A stretch of DNA of 64,000 bases, taken from the NCBI RefSeq assembly GCF_021044935.1, contig NZ_JAJNMP010000001.1:186001-250000 (forward strand), given 5' to 3'. The first letter of the stretch is position 1. Each line of letters opens with the position of its first letter. The stretch is from Agromyces cavernae (GTDB lineage: Bacteria; Actinomycetota; Actinomycetes; Actinomycetales; Microbacteriaceae). Below the pieces are notes generated by a model, which made no database searches, was not told where the DNA came from, and saw only the letters and a program-made list of their open reading frames with translations. Shown in pieces: positions 26,266 through 38,941 of this stretch. A program made the position numbers and the translations under genes.

Positions 26266-26384
26266 TTATCCACAACTGTGGAGAAGCCGAAGGCGCCCGC
26301 GTCCCCCGAAATGGCCACAATTACAGCCGTGTAACTCTCCCCAACTGTGGAAACCCCTGTGGATAACTCGGGAACTGTGGATAA
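26266..26384. promoter_or_regulatory. DnaA-box cluster outside oriC
   Basis: Three perfect TTATCCACA boxes occur in 119 bases: 26266-26274 (plus strand), 26358-26366 and 26376-26384 (as TGTGGATAA). Near matches TGTGGAGAA and TGTGGAAAC lie between them. The cluster is in the gap between the convergent crgA and rhomboid genes, where no promoter is expected, about 13 kb from oriC. Confidence 0.75.
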
Positions 26385-26395
26385 GTGAGGATTGG

Positions 26396-27253
26396 TCAGA
26401 ACACCGGGAACACGAAGAAGCGCAGGCCGAGCAGCAGCAACACCACGACCACGGCGGCGAGCAGCCACACCTGCAGCGCCTGCCGTGAGCGCTGGCGGGT
26501 CTCGACGAAGATGAACCCCAGGAGCGCCCCGACGACGAGGCCGCCGAGGTGGGCCTGCCACGCGACGTTGAACCCCGGGATGAACCCGATGACGAGGTTG
26601 ATGCCGAGCAGCACGAACAGCTGCGTCGTCTGCCCGCCGAGTCGGCGCTGGATCACGAGGAACGCACCCATGAGCCCGAAGATGGCACCGGATGCCCCGA
26701 CCACGCCGACCCGCGGATCGGAGAGCCAGAGCACGCCGATCGAACCTCCGAGCCCCGAGATCAGGTAGAGGGCGAGGAAGCGCCATCGGCCGAGGAGCCC
26801 TTCGAGCAGCTGCCCGAAGATCCACAGGGTGTACATGTTGAGCAGCACGTGGAAGATCAGGCCGGTGGAGTGCACGAACACCGACGTGAGCATGCGCCAC
26901 GGCTCGAGGTTGCCCGGAATCGAGTACACGCCCGCGTACAGCAGCCGATCGGTGAGCGCGAGCCCCGGCACGAGCTGCAGCAGGAACACCGCGAGCGTGA
27001 TGCCGATGAGGGTATACGTCACCACCGGGGCGCCGCGCCCGGCGGCAGCACGCGCGCGCGTGAGCACCGCCGGCTTCGTTCGAGGAGCCGAGGCACGCTG
27101 CTCGCGCATGCACTCGGGGCAGATCACGCCGACCGGGGCCGGTGTCTGACATTCACCGCAGATGGTTCGACCGCAGCGCTGGCAGAGCACGTAGCTCGGC
27201 CGGTCGGGGTGCCGGTAGCAGGTGCCGGTGCGATCGGGCGCCGCGTCGCTCAC
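26396..27253 (-). CDS. Rhomboid family intramembrane serine protease
   Basis: A 285-residue membrane protease. The first 50 residues form a cysteine/histidine-rich zinc-binding module (CYRHPDRPSYVLCQRCGRTI, then CGECQ and CPEC), common in actinobacterial rhomboids. Six or more helices follow, with the catalytic Ser in GASGAIFG and His in WQAHLGG, plus HVLLNMYTLW as the conserved loop. Substrates are unknown. It is eight bases downstream of the cyclophilin gene, same strand, so probably co-transcribed. Confidence 0.93.
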   Translation of the reverse strand: MSDAAPDRTGTCYRHPDRPSYVLCQRCGRTICGECQTPAPVGVICPECMREQRASAPRTKPAVLTRARAAAGRGAPVVTYTLIGITLAVFLLQLVPGLALTDRLLYAGVYSIPGNLEPWRMLTSVFVHSTGLIFHVLLNMYTLWIFGQLLEGLLGRWRFLALYLISGLGGSIGVLWLSDPRVGVVGASGAIFGLMGAFLVIQRRLGGQTTQLFVLLGINLVIGFIPGFNVAWQAHLGGLVVGALLGFIFVETRQRSRQALQVWLLAAVVVVLLLLGLRFFVFPVF

Positions 27254-27260
27254 CTCGTGA

Positions 27261-27800
27261 TCAGACCTGTTCGACGGTGATGCTCTCGATCACGACGTCT
27301 TCGAGCGGACGATCGCGACCGTCGGTGGCGACCGAGGCGAGCTTGTCGACGACGGCCTGGCTGTCGGCGTCGGTGACCTTGCCGAAGATGCTGTGCTTGC
27401 CCTGCAGCCAGGTGGTCGGGCCGACGGTGATGAAGAACTGCGAGCCGTTGGTACCCCGGCCCATCTGGATGCCGGCGTTGGCCATGGCGAGGACGTAGGG
27501 CTCGGTGAAGTCGAGCTCGGAGTTGATCTCGTCGTCGAACTGGTAGCCGGGGCCGCCGACGCCCTGACCGAGCGGGTCGCCGCCCTGGATCATGAAGCCG
27601 GGGATGATGCGGTGGAAGACGACCCCGTCGTAGAGGGGCTTGGTGGACTTCTCGCCGGTGGCGGGGTGGGTCCACTCGATCTCACCGGTGGCGAGGCCGA
27701 CGAAGTTCTTGACGGTCTTCGGGGCGTGGTCGCCGTAGAGGTCGACCTTGATGGGGCCGTGGTTGGTGTTCAGCGTCGCGACTGCGGTGGGAATCGGCAT
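27261..27800 (-). CDS. ppiA: Cyclophilin-type peptidyl-prolyl isomerase
   Basis: A 179-residue cytoplasmic cyclophilin. Core motifs are NFVGLATG, YDGVVFHRIIPGFMIQGGDP, the catalytic-arginine FHRI, and NGSQFFITVGPTTWLQGKH with the cyclosporin-site Trp. ATG at 27800 is preceded by a -10-like CAGAAT six bases upstream, suggesting a leaderless transcript; a GTG two codons earlier is possible. It heads the ppiA-rhomboid pair, as in other Actinobacteria. Confidence 0.95.
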   Translation of the reverse strand: MPIPTAVATLNTNHGPIKVDLYGDHAPKTVKNFVGLATGEIEWTHPATGEKSTKPLYDGVVFHRIIPGFMIQGGDPLGQGVGGPGYQFDDEINSELDFTEPYVLAMANAGIQMGRGTNGSQFFITVGPTTWLQGKHSIFGKVTDADSQAVVDKLASVATDGRDRPLEDVVIESITVEQV

Positions 27801-27929
27801 GTTCACATTCTGTCACGGTGGCCCCCACGTGGATTCGCGGATCGGAATGAAGGATTGCGACTCCCACCCCGCTTCCAGCCAGTTCGGTGGCAAGATGGAG
27901 GAGTTCGCTGCACAACGATGGAGGTCGAG

Positions 27930-28448
27930 ATGAGCCTGTCACGCAAGCGCCGGAAGGAACTCAAGCGGCTGCGCAGCAGCGCCGAGGAACTCTGGGGGAA
28001 CCAGCAGAACGTGCTCGAGCACGCAAATGCCGTCGCTCGCGAGGCCAGTCGCCAACTCGGTCACCTGACGCGCGAAGAGGTCGTACCGCGTGTGCGCACC
28101 GGCTACGAGAGCTATGTGCGCCCCGGCGTCGACCAGGCGAGGGGCTACGCCCGCGTCGCGGGCGACACCGTCGAGCGCAGCCTCGGCAACGCCCTCGGCT
28201 CGGTGCTCGCCATCGGCGACATCGCCAACGACGCACGCGCGCGTCGCGCCGTCGAGCGCATCTCACCCCGTGCGATCGCCGTCGTCGACAAGAAGAAGGG
28301 TCGCGGCATCGGCACCTACCTCGCCATCGGCGCGGGCATCGTCGCCGCGGTCGGCGTCGCCTACGCGGTCTGGCAGACGTTCCGCGCCGACGACGAACTG
28401 TGGGTCGCCGACGACGAGCCCGATGTGGGCACGACCTCCGGCGCCTGA
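27930..28448 (+). CDS. Hypothetical C-terminally anchored protein
   Basis: A 172-residue protein not assigned to a characterised family. The N-terminal 90 residues are very basic and helical (SLSRKRRKELKRLRSSAEEL), possibly a coiled coil. One hydrophobic helix (about 130-152, GTYLAIGAGIVAAVGVAYAV) and a short acidic tail follow (DDELWVADDEPD). A YtxH-like general layout is possible. GAGGTCGAG lies just before the ATG at 27930. A strong hairpin follows the stop. Confidence 0.75.
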   Translation: MSLSRKRRKELKRLRSSAEELWGNQQNVLEHANAVAREASRQLGHLTREEVVPRVRTGYESYVRPGVDQARGYARVAGDTVERSLGNALGSVLAIGDIANDARARRAVERISPRAIAVVDKKKGRGIGTYLAIGAGIVAAVGVAYAVWQTFRADDELWVADDEPDVGTTSGA

Positions 28449-28461
28449 CGCCGCGACTTCC

Positions 28462-28497
28462 GAGTGGACCCGTCGGCCTGTGCCGGCGGGTCCACTC
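28462..28497 (+). terminator. Terminator hairpin
   Basis: A 16-base stem (gagtggacccgtcggc / gccggcgggtccactc, with one G-T pair) and a four-base loop ctgt begin 14 bases after the stop at 28448. GTCGTTGT follows. Confidence 0.75.
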
Positions 28498-28616
28498 GTC
28501 GTTGTGCGCGAGTGCCCGGGCCGATCCGCACCGCCATGCCCGCGCCCATTCGCGCCGCTGCGCCCGCCCACGACTCAGGGCTGGCACTGAATCTCGAACG
28601 GATCTGAGAGTTCCCC

Positions 28617-28646
28617 TTGCGTTCGACGTGAAATCCCCGCTAGTGT
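28617..28646 (+). promoter_or_regulatory. Candidate promoter for the small-ORF / 29069 transcript
   Basis: TTGCGT (28617-28622) and TAGTGT (28641-28646) are separated by 18 bases, a reasonable sigma-70-type pair. Downstream is a 24-codon ORF with a ribosome site, then a long leader to the gene at 29069. Confidence 0.4.
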
Positions 28647-28693
28647 CTGTTACCGGTGCGAACGCGCCAGAGCCCTGAGAGGAGTTGATCCCG

Positions 28694-28768
28694 ATGATGA
28701 ACCACATCTTTACGCCAGCATTCACTGCGGCCCGCTCGGAGATCCTCCTCCCCCAGCCGGCCTGCTAG
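28694..28768 (+). CDS. Possible 24-residue leader or small protein
   Basis: A short frame beginning MMNHIFTPAFTAARSE and ending in LLPQPAC lies in a 620-base gap. The ribosome site GAGAGGAG (28677-28684) is nine bases before the first ATG, stronger than that of many annotated genes here, and a candidate promoter is upstream. It could be a regulatory leader peptide for the gene at 29069 or an independent small protein. Conservation is untested. The rest of the gap, 28769-29068, shows only an inverted gacatccg/cggatgtc pair (about 28848-28900). Confidence 0.45.
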   Translation: MMNHIFTPAFTAARSEILLPQPAC

Positions 28769-29068
28769 TTCGCCGCCTCGGCGGCCAGGGCAGAGGTCTG
28801 CCCTCGTCGCCCGCCGCCCTCGTGGTGTGATCCGCGGCTCCGCCCCGCGACATCCGACGACGTTCCTCGTCAGCGATTCGCGAACAGCGAGCGGATGTCC
28901 CGCCCCACACCCTCGGCCCACGGCCCAGCCGTGACTCCCGGTGCCCGCTGCCACGCAGCGCACCTTCCCTGCACACCGTGCATCTCTTGACGACGCCTCG
29001 CCGGCATCCGCCGACCTGGCGCACCCCGCACCATCCGGTGCATCCCACCATGAAACGAAGGAATCGAA

Positions 29069-29320
29069 GTGAACGCCAGTTCTCTCACCCTCGGTCGCTC
29101 CAACTCCGGACAGACCATCACCGCCCGCGCGCAATCGCGCGGCCTGAACGAACGGATCGCCCTGCGCGTCGGCCTCGCGCTCATCGCGTACAGCCGTCAC
29201 CGGAGCGAGCGGGTCAGCACCGAAGCCGTGCTGCTGCGTCGACAGCGTACGCAGCTCGCGCACCGCGTGCTCGACGCCAACTTCCAGCAGAACGCGCTGA
29301 TCGCGCCGACGCTGCGGTGA
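29069..29320 (+). CDS. Small conserved-looking hypothetical protein
   Basis: An 83-residue basic protein with no signal peptide or membrane helix. It resembles short actinobacterial hypotheticals with a central ALRVGLALIAYSRH-type helix and an arginine-rich C-terminal half; no function is known. The start is GTG at 29069, with GAAGGAATCG immediately upstream as ribosome site. It may be transcribed with the small ORF at 28694. Confidence 0.6.
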   Translation: MNASSLTLGRSNSGQTITARAQSRGLNERIALRVGLALIAYSRHRSERVSTEAVLLRRQRTQLAHRVLDANFQQNALIAPTLR

Positions 29321-29360
29321 CCGACATGGACACCACCAACACCGAGTTCCCGATGGACGG

Positions 29361-29382
29361 CGCCGTCGCCCACGCGACGGCG
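29361..29382. terminator. Hairpin between convergent genes
   Basis: cgccgtcgc (29361-29369) and gcgacggcg (29374-29382) form a nine-base stem with loop ccac, between the gene ending at 29320 and the Nudix gene ending at 29472. Probably a terminator. Confidence 0.5.
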
Positions 29383-29471
29383 TCGCCCCCGGGAGTTCGG
29401 CAGCGCGCGGCCTCGTCGCGAGCGGTTCGACCTCATCCGGTCGGAACGCCCACGTCGGGGCCGCGCGTTCG

Positions 29472-29915
29472 CTACGGTGCCGGCGGTCGGCCGTCGGCCG
29501 GCTCTGCCGCATTCAGGCGGAGCGCGATGTCGAGCAGGCTGACGCGCTTGAGCCGTGAGACCTCGCCCAGCGGAAACCAGCGCGCCTCGTCGCTCGATCC
29601 GTCGACCTCGCTGTGCAGCGCGCCGCCGACCACGCTCGCGCGGTAGATGACCCGCATCGCGTAGAGCGGCGACGTGGCCGTGTGCCGCTTGGACGCGGGG
29701 ATCACCATCGTGTCGATGCCGAGCAGGCGATCGACGGATGCCTCGTACCCGGTCTCTTCGCGAATCTCGCGCCGAGCCGCCTCAACCGGATGCTCGGAGC
29801 CCTCGACGCCACCGCCCGGCAGCGTCCACCCAGAACGGCCGTGCTCGTTCCAGTGCGAGAGCAGGATCTGTTCGTCGCGGATGATCACGCCATACGCAGC
29901 GATGCGGATGTCCAT
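29472..29915 (-). CDS. Nudix hydrolase
   Basis: A 147-residue Nudix enzyme. The Nudix box is complete: GGGVEGSEHPVEAARREIRE followed by ETGYE, matching GX5EX7REUXEEXGU, which binds Mg and hydrolyses nucleoside-diphosphate derivatives. The N-terminus DIRIAAYGVIIRDEQILLSH is the usual first strand pair. ATG at 29915 is preferred to the GTG one codon upstream. The substrate cannot be told. Confidence 0.92.
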   Translation of the reverse strand: MDIRIAAYGVIIRDEQILLSHWNEHGRSGWTLPGGGVEGSEHPVEAARREIREETGYEASVDRLLGIDTMVIPASKRHTATSPLYAMRVIYRASVVGGALHSEVDGSSDEARWFPLGEVSRLKRVSLLDIALRLNAAEPADGRPPAP

Positions 29916-29942
29916 CACGTCACTGTAGCGGGCGTGCCCACC

Positions 29943-30329
29943 TCACTGGCTGTACGTGTCGGCCTGGATCCGGTCGTACTCGGCCTGGCTGATCGTGCCG
30001 TCGCGCAGCAAGCCCTGGGCCTTCGCGATCTCGTCGTTCGGGTTGTACGTCGACACGCCGCCGCGATCGTCGACGTACTCGTTGGCGATGGCGCGCCGCT
30101 CACGCTGGCGGGCCGCCAACTGCTTGCCGCGGGCGATCACGTAGACGAGTGCCGTGAGGAACGGCACGAACACGAGGAAGATCAGCCACACGGCCTTCGC
30201 CCAGCCGTTGAGTTCGGTATCGCGGAAGAGGTCGGCGATGATCGTGAACAGCACCACGAGATAGGCGACGAACACGAAGACGCCGAAGAGCCCACTGAAG
30301 ATGTCCCAGAAACCGTACTCGGTGAGCAT
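29943..30329 (-). CDS. Small membrane protein with PLDc_N-like and SHOCT domains
   Basis: A 128-residue protein with two transmembrane helices (about 13-35 and 45-65, GWAKAVWLIFLVFVPFLTAL), matching the phospholipase-D N-terminal membrane module. A SHOCT motif closes the chain (IAKAQGLLRDGTISQAEYDR), a short oligomerisation or target-binding element. Function is unknown; such proteins are common near stress and envelope genes. ATG at 30329 has GGAAGGAGC-type purines upstream on the minus strand. Confidence 0.82.
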   Translation of the reverse strand: MLTEYGFWDIFSGLFGVFVFVAYLVVLFTIIADLFRDTELNGWAKAVWLIFLVFVPFLTALVYVIARGKQLAARQRERRAIANEYVDDRGGVSTYNPNDEIAKAQGLLRDGTISQAEYDRIQADTYSQ

Positions 30330-30430
30330 CGCCGCTCCTTCCGCCAGGTCACGCGGGCGACGCCCGCGCTGCTGACGCCAACACTAGTGGAGGGAAACGC
30401 GGTGGAGTGGAAACCACGGGGTGGAAACTG

Positions 30431-30503
30431 TGGAGCCTAGGAGATTCGAACTCCTGACATCCTGCTTGCAAAGCAGGCGCTCTACCAACTGAGCTAAGGC
30501 CCC
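30431..30503 (-). tRNA. tRNA-Ala (TGC)
   Basis: A 73-nucleotide cloverleaf on the minus strand. The acceptor begins GGGGCCT, the D arm is AGCTCAGTTGGTAGAGC, the anticodon TGC lies in a CTGCTTTGCAAGCAG stem-loop, and the T arm contains GTTCGAATC. No 3' CCA is encoded. Confidence 0.97.
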
Positions 30504-30547
30504 GAGTGGCCGGCCCGAAAGGGCGACCGGAGTATGGAATTGTTCGG

Positions 30548-30621
30548 TGGGGATACGAGGACTTGAACCTCGGACCTCTTCGTTATCAGCGAAGCGCTCT
30601 AACCGCCTGAGCTATATCCCC
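30548..30621 (-). tRNA. tRNA-Ile (GAT)
   Basis: A 74-nucleotide cloverleaf on the minus strand, 44 bases upstream of tRNA-Ala. The acceptor GGGGATA pairs with TATCCCC, the anticodon GAT lies in CTTCGCTGATAACGAAG, and the T loop is GTTCAAGTC. No CCA is encoded. The Ile-Ala pair downstream of gyrA is usual in Actinobacteria. Confidence 0.97.
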
Positions 30622-30686
30622 GAATTTCGGCCAGAGGAAAGACTACCCGACACCGCGGGAATCTTGAAATCGGGCCGATGTCGGCG

Positions 30687-31083
30687 TCAGTTGTTGGTGA
30701 AGCCGACGAGGATTCCGCCCGTGATCTTGACGCTCAGGTTGTAGAGCACCGCCAGGATGGCGCCGAGCGCGGTCGTCACGACGAGGTTGAGCAGCGCGGC
30801 GACGACCGCGAAGCCCATGACGTTGCCGAGCGAGAGCACCGACGAGAGGTCGCCGCCCGTGCCGGCGACGTCTTGCACGAGCTCGTTGAGCTTGTTGAAG
30901 ATGTCGGTGGAGTTCAGCACTGTCCAGATCAGGAAGGTCGCGACGATGCTCACGACGGCGAGGCACACCGCGACCAGGAATGACAGCTTCACGGCCGACC
31001 AGAAGTCGATGTACACGAGCCGCAGGCGCACCTGCTTCGCGGGCGCGCGCTTGCTCGACTTTCGGGCCAGCTTCTCGGCGACG

Positions 31084-31091
<8 letters not shown>
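30687..31091 (-). CDS. DUF3566 membrane protein
   Basis: A 134-residue protein with a basic N-terminus and two hydrophobic helices (about 30-60 and 90-118). [20 protein letters not shown] and the C-terminal [14 protein letters not shown] are DUF3566 signatures. The family is conserved directly after gyrA in Actinobacteria and is probably a small membrane protein linked to division or the origin region; its function is unproven. It overlaps gyrA by eight bases. Confidence 0.93.
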
Positions 31092-35806
<4,715 letters not shown>

Positions 35807-35845
35807 TCAGGCGATGAACCAGGCGCAGTGACCGTTTTCGCCTTC

Positions 35846-36343
35846 TCAGCCGTAGGTATCGCGCGGACCACGCCCTGGAACCGATCTGGGACCCCTTTTC
35901 CAGGTGGGGGCATCGGGCCCTTGGAAGCGGATCGTCTCGACTGCCGCTCCGGGGAACCTCGAACCGATCTCGGTGACGAGCTGCGTTCGCATGAGCCGGA
36001 GCTGCGTCGCCCACGCCGTCGACTCGCAACGGACCTGCAGCACACCGCCCTCGATCGCGATCGCCTCGGAGTGACGGGCGGTCTCCTCGCCGACGATCTC
36101 GGCCCACGACGCGAGCACCTCGTGCTGCGAGAGCGGCCCCGTCCACCCGAGCTGCGAACTCAGTCCGTCGAGGGTGGCGCCGAGCGCCTTCGGGTCGCGG
36201 CCCGACGTGAACGGCTGGCTCCCCGGCGTCTCGCGGGAGCGCACCCTGCCCGCGCGGCCCACGCGCCCGCGCGGCTCGCCCCCGAAGATCTCGCGGAAGT
36301 GCTGGTAGACGCGAGCGGCCTCGGAATTCATGGGGTCAGGCAT
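35846..36343 (-). CDS. dciA: DciA-like (DUF721) helicase-loading factor
   Basis: A 165-residue DUF721 protein. DciA helps load or operate the DnaB helicase in bacteria lacking DnaC/DnaI. The core (LSQHEVLASWAEIVGEETAR, EGGVLQVRCESTAWATQLRL) is the KH-like fold, preceded by a basic unstructured stretch. The start at 36343 overlaps the recF stop; a second ATG at 36331 is possible. Its position directly after recF is standard in Actinobacteria. Confidence 0.9.
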   Translation of the reverse strand: MPDPMNSEAARVYQHFREIFGGEPRGRVGRAGRVRSRETPGSQPFTSGRDPKALGATLDGLSSQLGWTGPLSQHEVLASWAEIVGEETARHSEAIAIEGGVLQVRCESTAWATQLRLMRTQLVTEIGSRFPGAAVETIRFQGPDAPTWKRGPRSVPGRGPRDTYG

Positions 36344-37517
36344 CGGCGCCCTCCTCGACGATTCGCCCGGCATCGATGTGCACGATGCGCGCCGTCAGCG
36401 GCTCGGGAACGTCTTCGAGCACCGCGGCGGTGACGAGCACCTGCTCGAAGCCCCCGATGGCCTCGGCCAATCGCTGCCGGCGCAGCCGGTCGAGCTCGGC
36501 GAACACATCGTCGAGCACCAGCACGGGGTCGCCCGTCGTGGAGTCGCGGCGCAGCAGTTCAGCCGATGCGAGCCGCAGCGCGAGGGCGAACGACCACGAC
36601 TCACCGTGACTCGCGTACCCCTTGGCGGGGAGGCCGTTGAGCAGCAGCAGCAGGTCGTCTCGGTGGGGGCCGGCGAGGGTGACGCCGCGCTCGAGCTCTT
36701 TCGTCCGAAGCGCCCGCAGGGTTGCCGCGAACCGCTCGGCGGTCGTCGTGACCTCAGCGGGTTGAGGAGGCGACGAAGGAGCCGTCTCGAAACCCGACCC
36801 GTCGTCATCGACATCAGCCCCATCGATCGACAGCACCGGCCGCAGGCTCGGCGAGTGGTCGGCGTGGACGATCGCTCGATACGCATCGGCGAGCGGTCCG
36901 GCGAGCTCGGCGACGAGCGCGAGCCGTTGGTCGATGATCTCGGAACCGAGCGCCACGAGCCGCTCGTCCCAGATGTCGAGGGTGGGCAACCGGTCGGCCG
37001 GGAGCCCGCGCATGCGGGCGCTCTTGAGCAGCGAGTTGCGTTGCTTGAGCGCGCGGTCGTAGTCGGCCATGACTCCCGAGAGCCGTGGGGTGCGCTGCAC
37101 GAGCAGCTCGTCGAGCAGTCGACGGCGGACTCCCGGCTCGCCTCGAACGATGGCCAGGTCTTCGGGTGCGAACAGCACGCTGTGTGCGTATCGTGGCAGC
37201 TCGCGCGTCTTCACCGGCGAGCGATTGAGCTGGGCCCGATTCGCGCCCTGGCGGTTCAACTGGAGTTCGACGAGCAGTTCGCGGTCGCCGTGGGCGAGCA
37301 GGGCACGAACGACCGCGGCGTCGGCGCCGGCCCTGATGAGCGCCTGGTCGCCCGAGACGCGGTGCGACCCGAGCGTCGCGAGATAGCCGATCGACTCGAC
37401 GAGGTTGGTCTTGCCCTGCCCGTTGCGGCCGACCAGCACCGTGGCGCCTGGGCCGAGCGTCAGGTCGGCGCGGGCGTAGTTGCGGTAGTCGGTCAGCGAG
37501 AGTCGAGCGACATGCAC
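36336..37517 (-). CDS. recF: DNA repair/replication protein RecF with repeat-derived insert
   Basis: A 393-residue RecF, an SMC-like ATPase that helps load RecA at gaps. Walker A is GRNGQGKTNLVESIGYLATL, the signature region is VTLAGPHRDDLLLLLNG, and Walker B is VLVLDDVFAELD. GTG at 37517 is chosen because AAGGGAG lies about eight bases upstream; the frame is open to 37544. Oddity: residues about 241-253 (GFETAPSSPPQPA) are encoded by a copy of the dispersed palindromic repeat, in frame, within lobe II. The same repeat gives a similar peptide in the HAD gene at 11.8 kb. Confidence 0.95.
   Translation of the reverse strand: MHVARLSLTDYRNYARADLTLGPGATVLVGRNGQGKTNLVESIGYLATLGSHRVSGDQALIRAGADAAVVRALLAHGDRELLVELQLNRQGANRAQLNRSPVKTRELPRYAHSVLFAPEDLAIVRGEPGVRRRLLDELLVQRTPRLSGVMADYDRALKQRNSLLKSARMRGLPADRLPTLDIWDERLVALGSEIIDQRLALVAELAGPLADAYRAIVHADHSPSLRPVLSIDGADVDDDGSGFETAPSSPPQPAEVTTTAERFAATLRALRTKELERGVTLAGPHRDDLLLLLNGLPAKGYASHGESWSFALALRLASAELLRRDSTTGDPVLVLDDVFAELDRLRRQRLAEAIGGFEQVLVTAAVLEDVPEPLTARIVHIDAGRIVEEGADA
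36759..36795. repeat. Dispersed palindromic repeat copy inside recF
   Basis: gggttgaggagg...gtctcgaaaccc matches one arm of the repeat at 11.7, 37.7 and 39.4 kb and is read through in frame by recF. Confidence 0.8.
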
Positions 37518-37634
37518 GCTGGACTCCCTTCGACGACGCGGCATCCGGATCGCGATCGGCGGATGTTCCGGGGCATTCGATCGCGGATCTCCACGCTACC
37601 CCGCACCGCCGACGCGGAGCCCGCGTCCTCGTGA

Positions 37635-37771
37635 GTTGAGGAGCGAGCGAAGCGAGCGTCCCGGAACGTGGCTTTGCAGGAGGCCGGGTTTCGAGACGCT
37701 CCTTCGTCGCTCCTCAACCCACTCGACGTTCGTCTCACGCTTTCGAGACGGCGCTGACTTGCGTCTCAACC
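37635..37771. repeat. Dispersed palindromic repeat in the recF-dnaN gap
   Basis: A left arm (37635-37658, gttgaggagcgagcgaagcg...) and a right arm (37686-37720, gggtttcgagacgctccttc...ctcaaccc) form a long inverted repeat. A degenerate third piece follows at 37741-37771 (tttcgagacgg...gtctcaaccc). The 272-base gap holds no gene; gnd, present here in some relatives, is absent. Confidence 0.85.
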
Positions 37772-37789
37772 CGCGATGCAGCTGCGGCG

Positions 37790-38941
37790 TCAGCGCAGCA
37801 GCAGGTTCGGCTGCAGCAGGTAGCGGTAGCTGTCGGCGCCGGCCTGCTCGCGCGAGGATTGGCTCGTGATGAGCACGGGACCCGGCTTGTTGGGGTTCTC
37901 GGTCTTGGTGAACGAGATGCGAACGTACTCGGAGTGCACCGCGCCCAGCCCGTCGAGGAGGAACTGGGGCTTCAGCGACACGACCGTGTCGTCGCCGGTG
38001 AGGATCGCGTCGATCGATTCGGACGCCTGCGCCTGCTCGGAGCCGATCGCCTCGAGGGTGAGCCCGTCGGCGCTGAAGCTGTAGCGCAACGCGGCCTCGC
38101 GCTCGAGCACGAGGGCGACGCGTCGGGTGGCCTCGATGAGGTCGGCCGTGTTCATGACCGCGTAGTTGTCGACGGTCTCGGGGAAGAGCCGGCGCACGGG
38201 CGGGAAGTTGCCCTTGATGAGCAGCGACGTCACCGTCTTCTTGTCGGCGCTGAACGCGATGAGCTCGCGGTCGTCGCGGCTCGTGATCGCGACCGAGATC
38301 GTGCCCGAGTGACCGAAGGTCTTGCCCACCTCCTGCAGGGTGCGCGCCGGCACGAGGGCGGTGACCGCCTCGGACTCGCCCGCGACCGTGCCGCCGTCCC
38401 AGTCGATCTCGCGAACCGCGACCCGATAGCGGTCGGTGGCGACCAGGCCGAGGCTGTTCTCGCGCACCTCGAGTTGCACGCCCGTGATCACCGGCGTCAC
38501 GTCGTCGCGGGAGGCGGCGACGGCCACCTGCGCGACCGCGGCCGAGAACTCCTCTGCCGGAACGACGCCCGACTGCTCGCCGATCTCGGGGATCGACGGG
38601 TACTCCTCGACCGGCATCGAAAGCAGGGTGAAGCTCGCCGAGCCGCAACTCACCGAGATGCGGCTCTCTTCGGTCGCGACGCGGACGGGGGCGTTCGGCA
38701 GACGGCCGGCGATCTCGGCGAGCAGCCTGCCCGAGACGAGCACGGTGCCGGGCTCTTCGACGTCGGCCTGGATCTCGGTCTGCGACGACACCTCGTAGTC
38801 GAAGGAGGAGAGCACGAGGCCGTCGGCGCTCGCCTGGATGAGCACACCCGAGAGGATCGGCAGGGTCGTGCGCTGTGGGAGCAGCTTGACGGCGAAGGAA
38901 ACGGCCTCACTGAAGACGTCGCGATTGACCTGGAACTTCAC
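37790..38941 (-). CDS. dnaN: DNA polymerase III beta sliding clamp
   Basis: A 383-residue clamp of three topologically similar domains, normal length for Actinobacteria. It starts MKFQVNRDVFSEAVSFAVKL (GTG at 38941) and contains LPILSGVLIQASADGLVLSS and VATDRYRVAVREIDW. The clamp tethers polymerases and binds Hda-, MutS- and ligase-type partners. The C-terminus differs from the usual MPM ending, closing SYRYLLQPNLLLR. It lies between oriC and recF on the minus strand. Confidence 0.97.
   Translation of the reverse strand: MKFQVNRDVFSEAVSFAVKLLPQRTTLPILSGVLIQASADGLVLSSFDYEVSSQTEIQADVEEPGTVLVSGRLLAEIAGRLPNAPVRVATEESRISVSCGSASFTLLSMPVEEYPSIPEIGEQSGVVPAEEFSAAVAQVAVAASRDDVTPVITGVQLEVRENSLGLVATDRYRVAVREIDWDGGTVAGESEAVTALVPARTLQEVGKTFGHSGTISVAITSRDDRELIAFSADKKTVTSLLIKGNFPPVRRLFPETVDNYAVMNTADLIEATRRVALVLEREAALRYSFSADGLTLEAIGSEQAQASESIDAILTGDDTVVSLKPQFLLDGLGAVHSEYVRISFTKTENPNKPGPVLITSQSSREQAGADSYRYLLQPNLLLR

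Noticed and set aside
37518-37789. Remnant of gnd between dnaN and recF
   Set aside because: No 6-phosphogluconate dehydrogenase motif on either strand; the gap is filled by the dispersed repeat.
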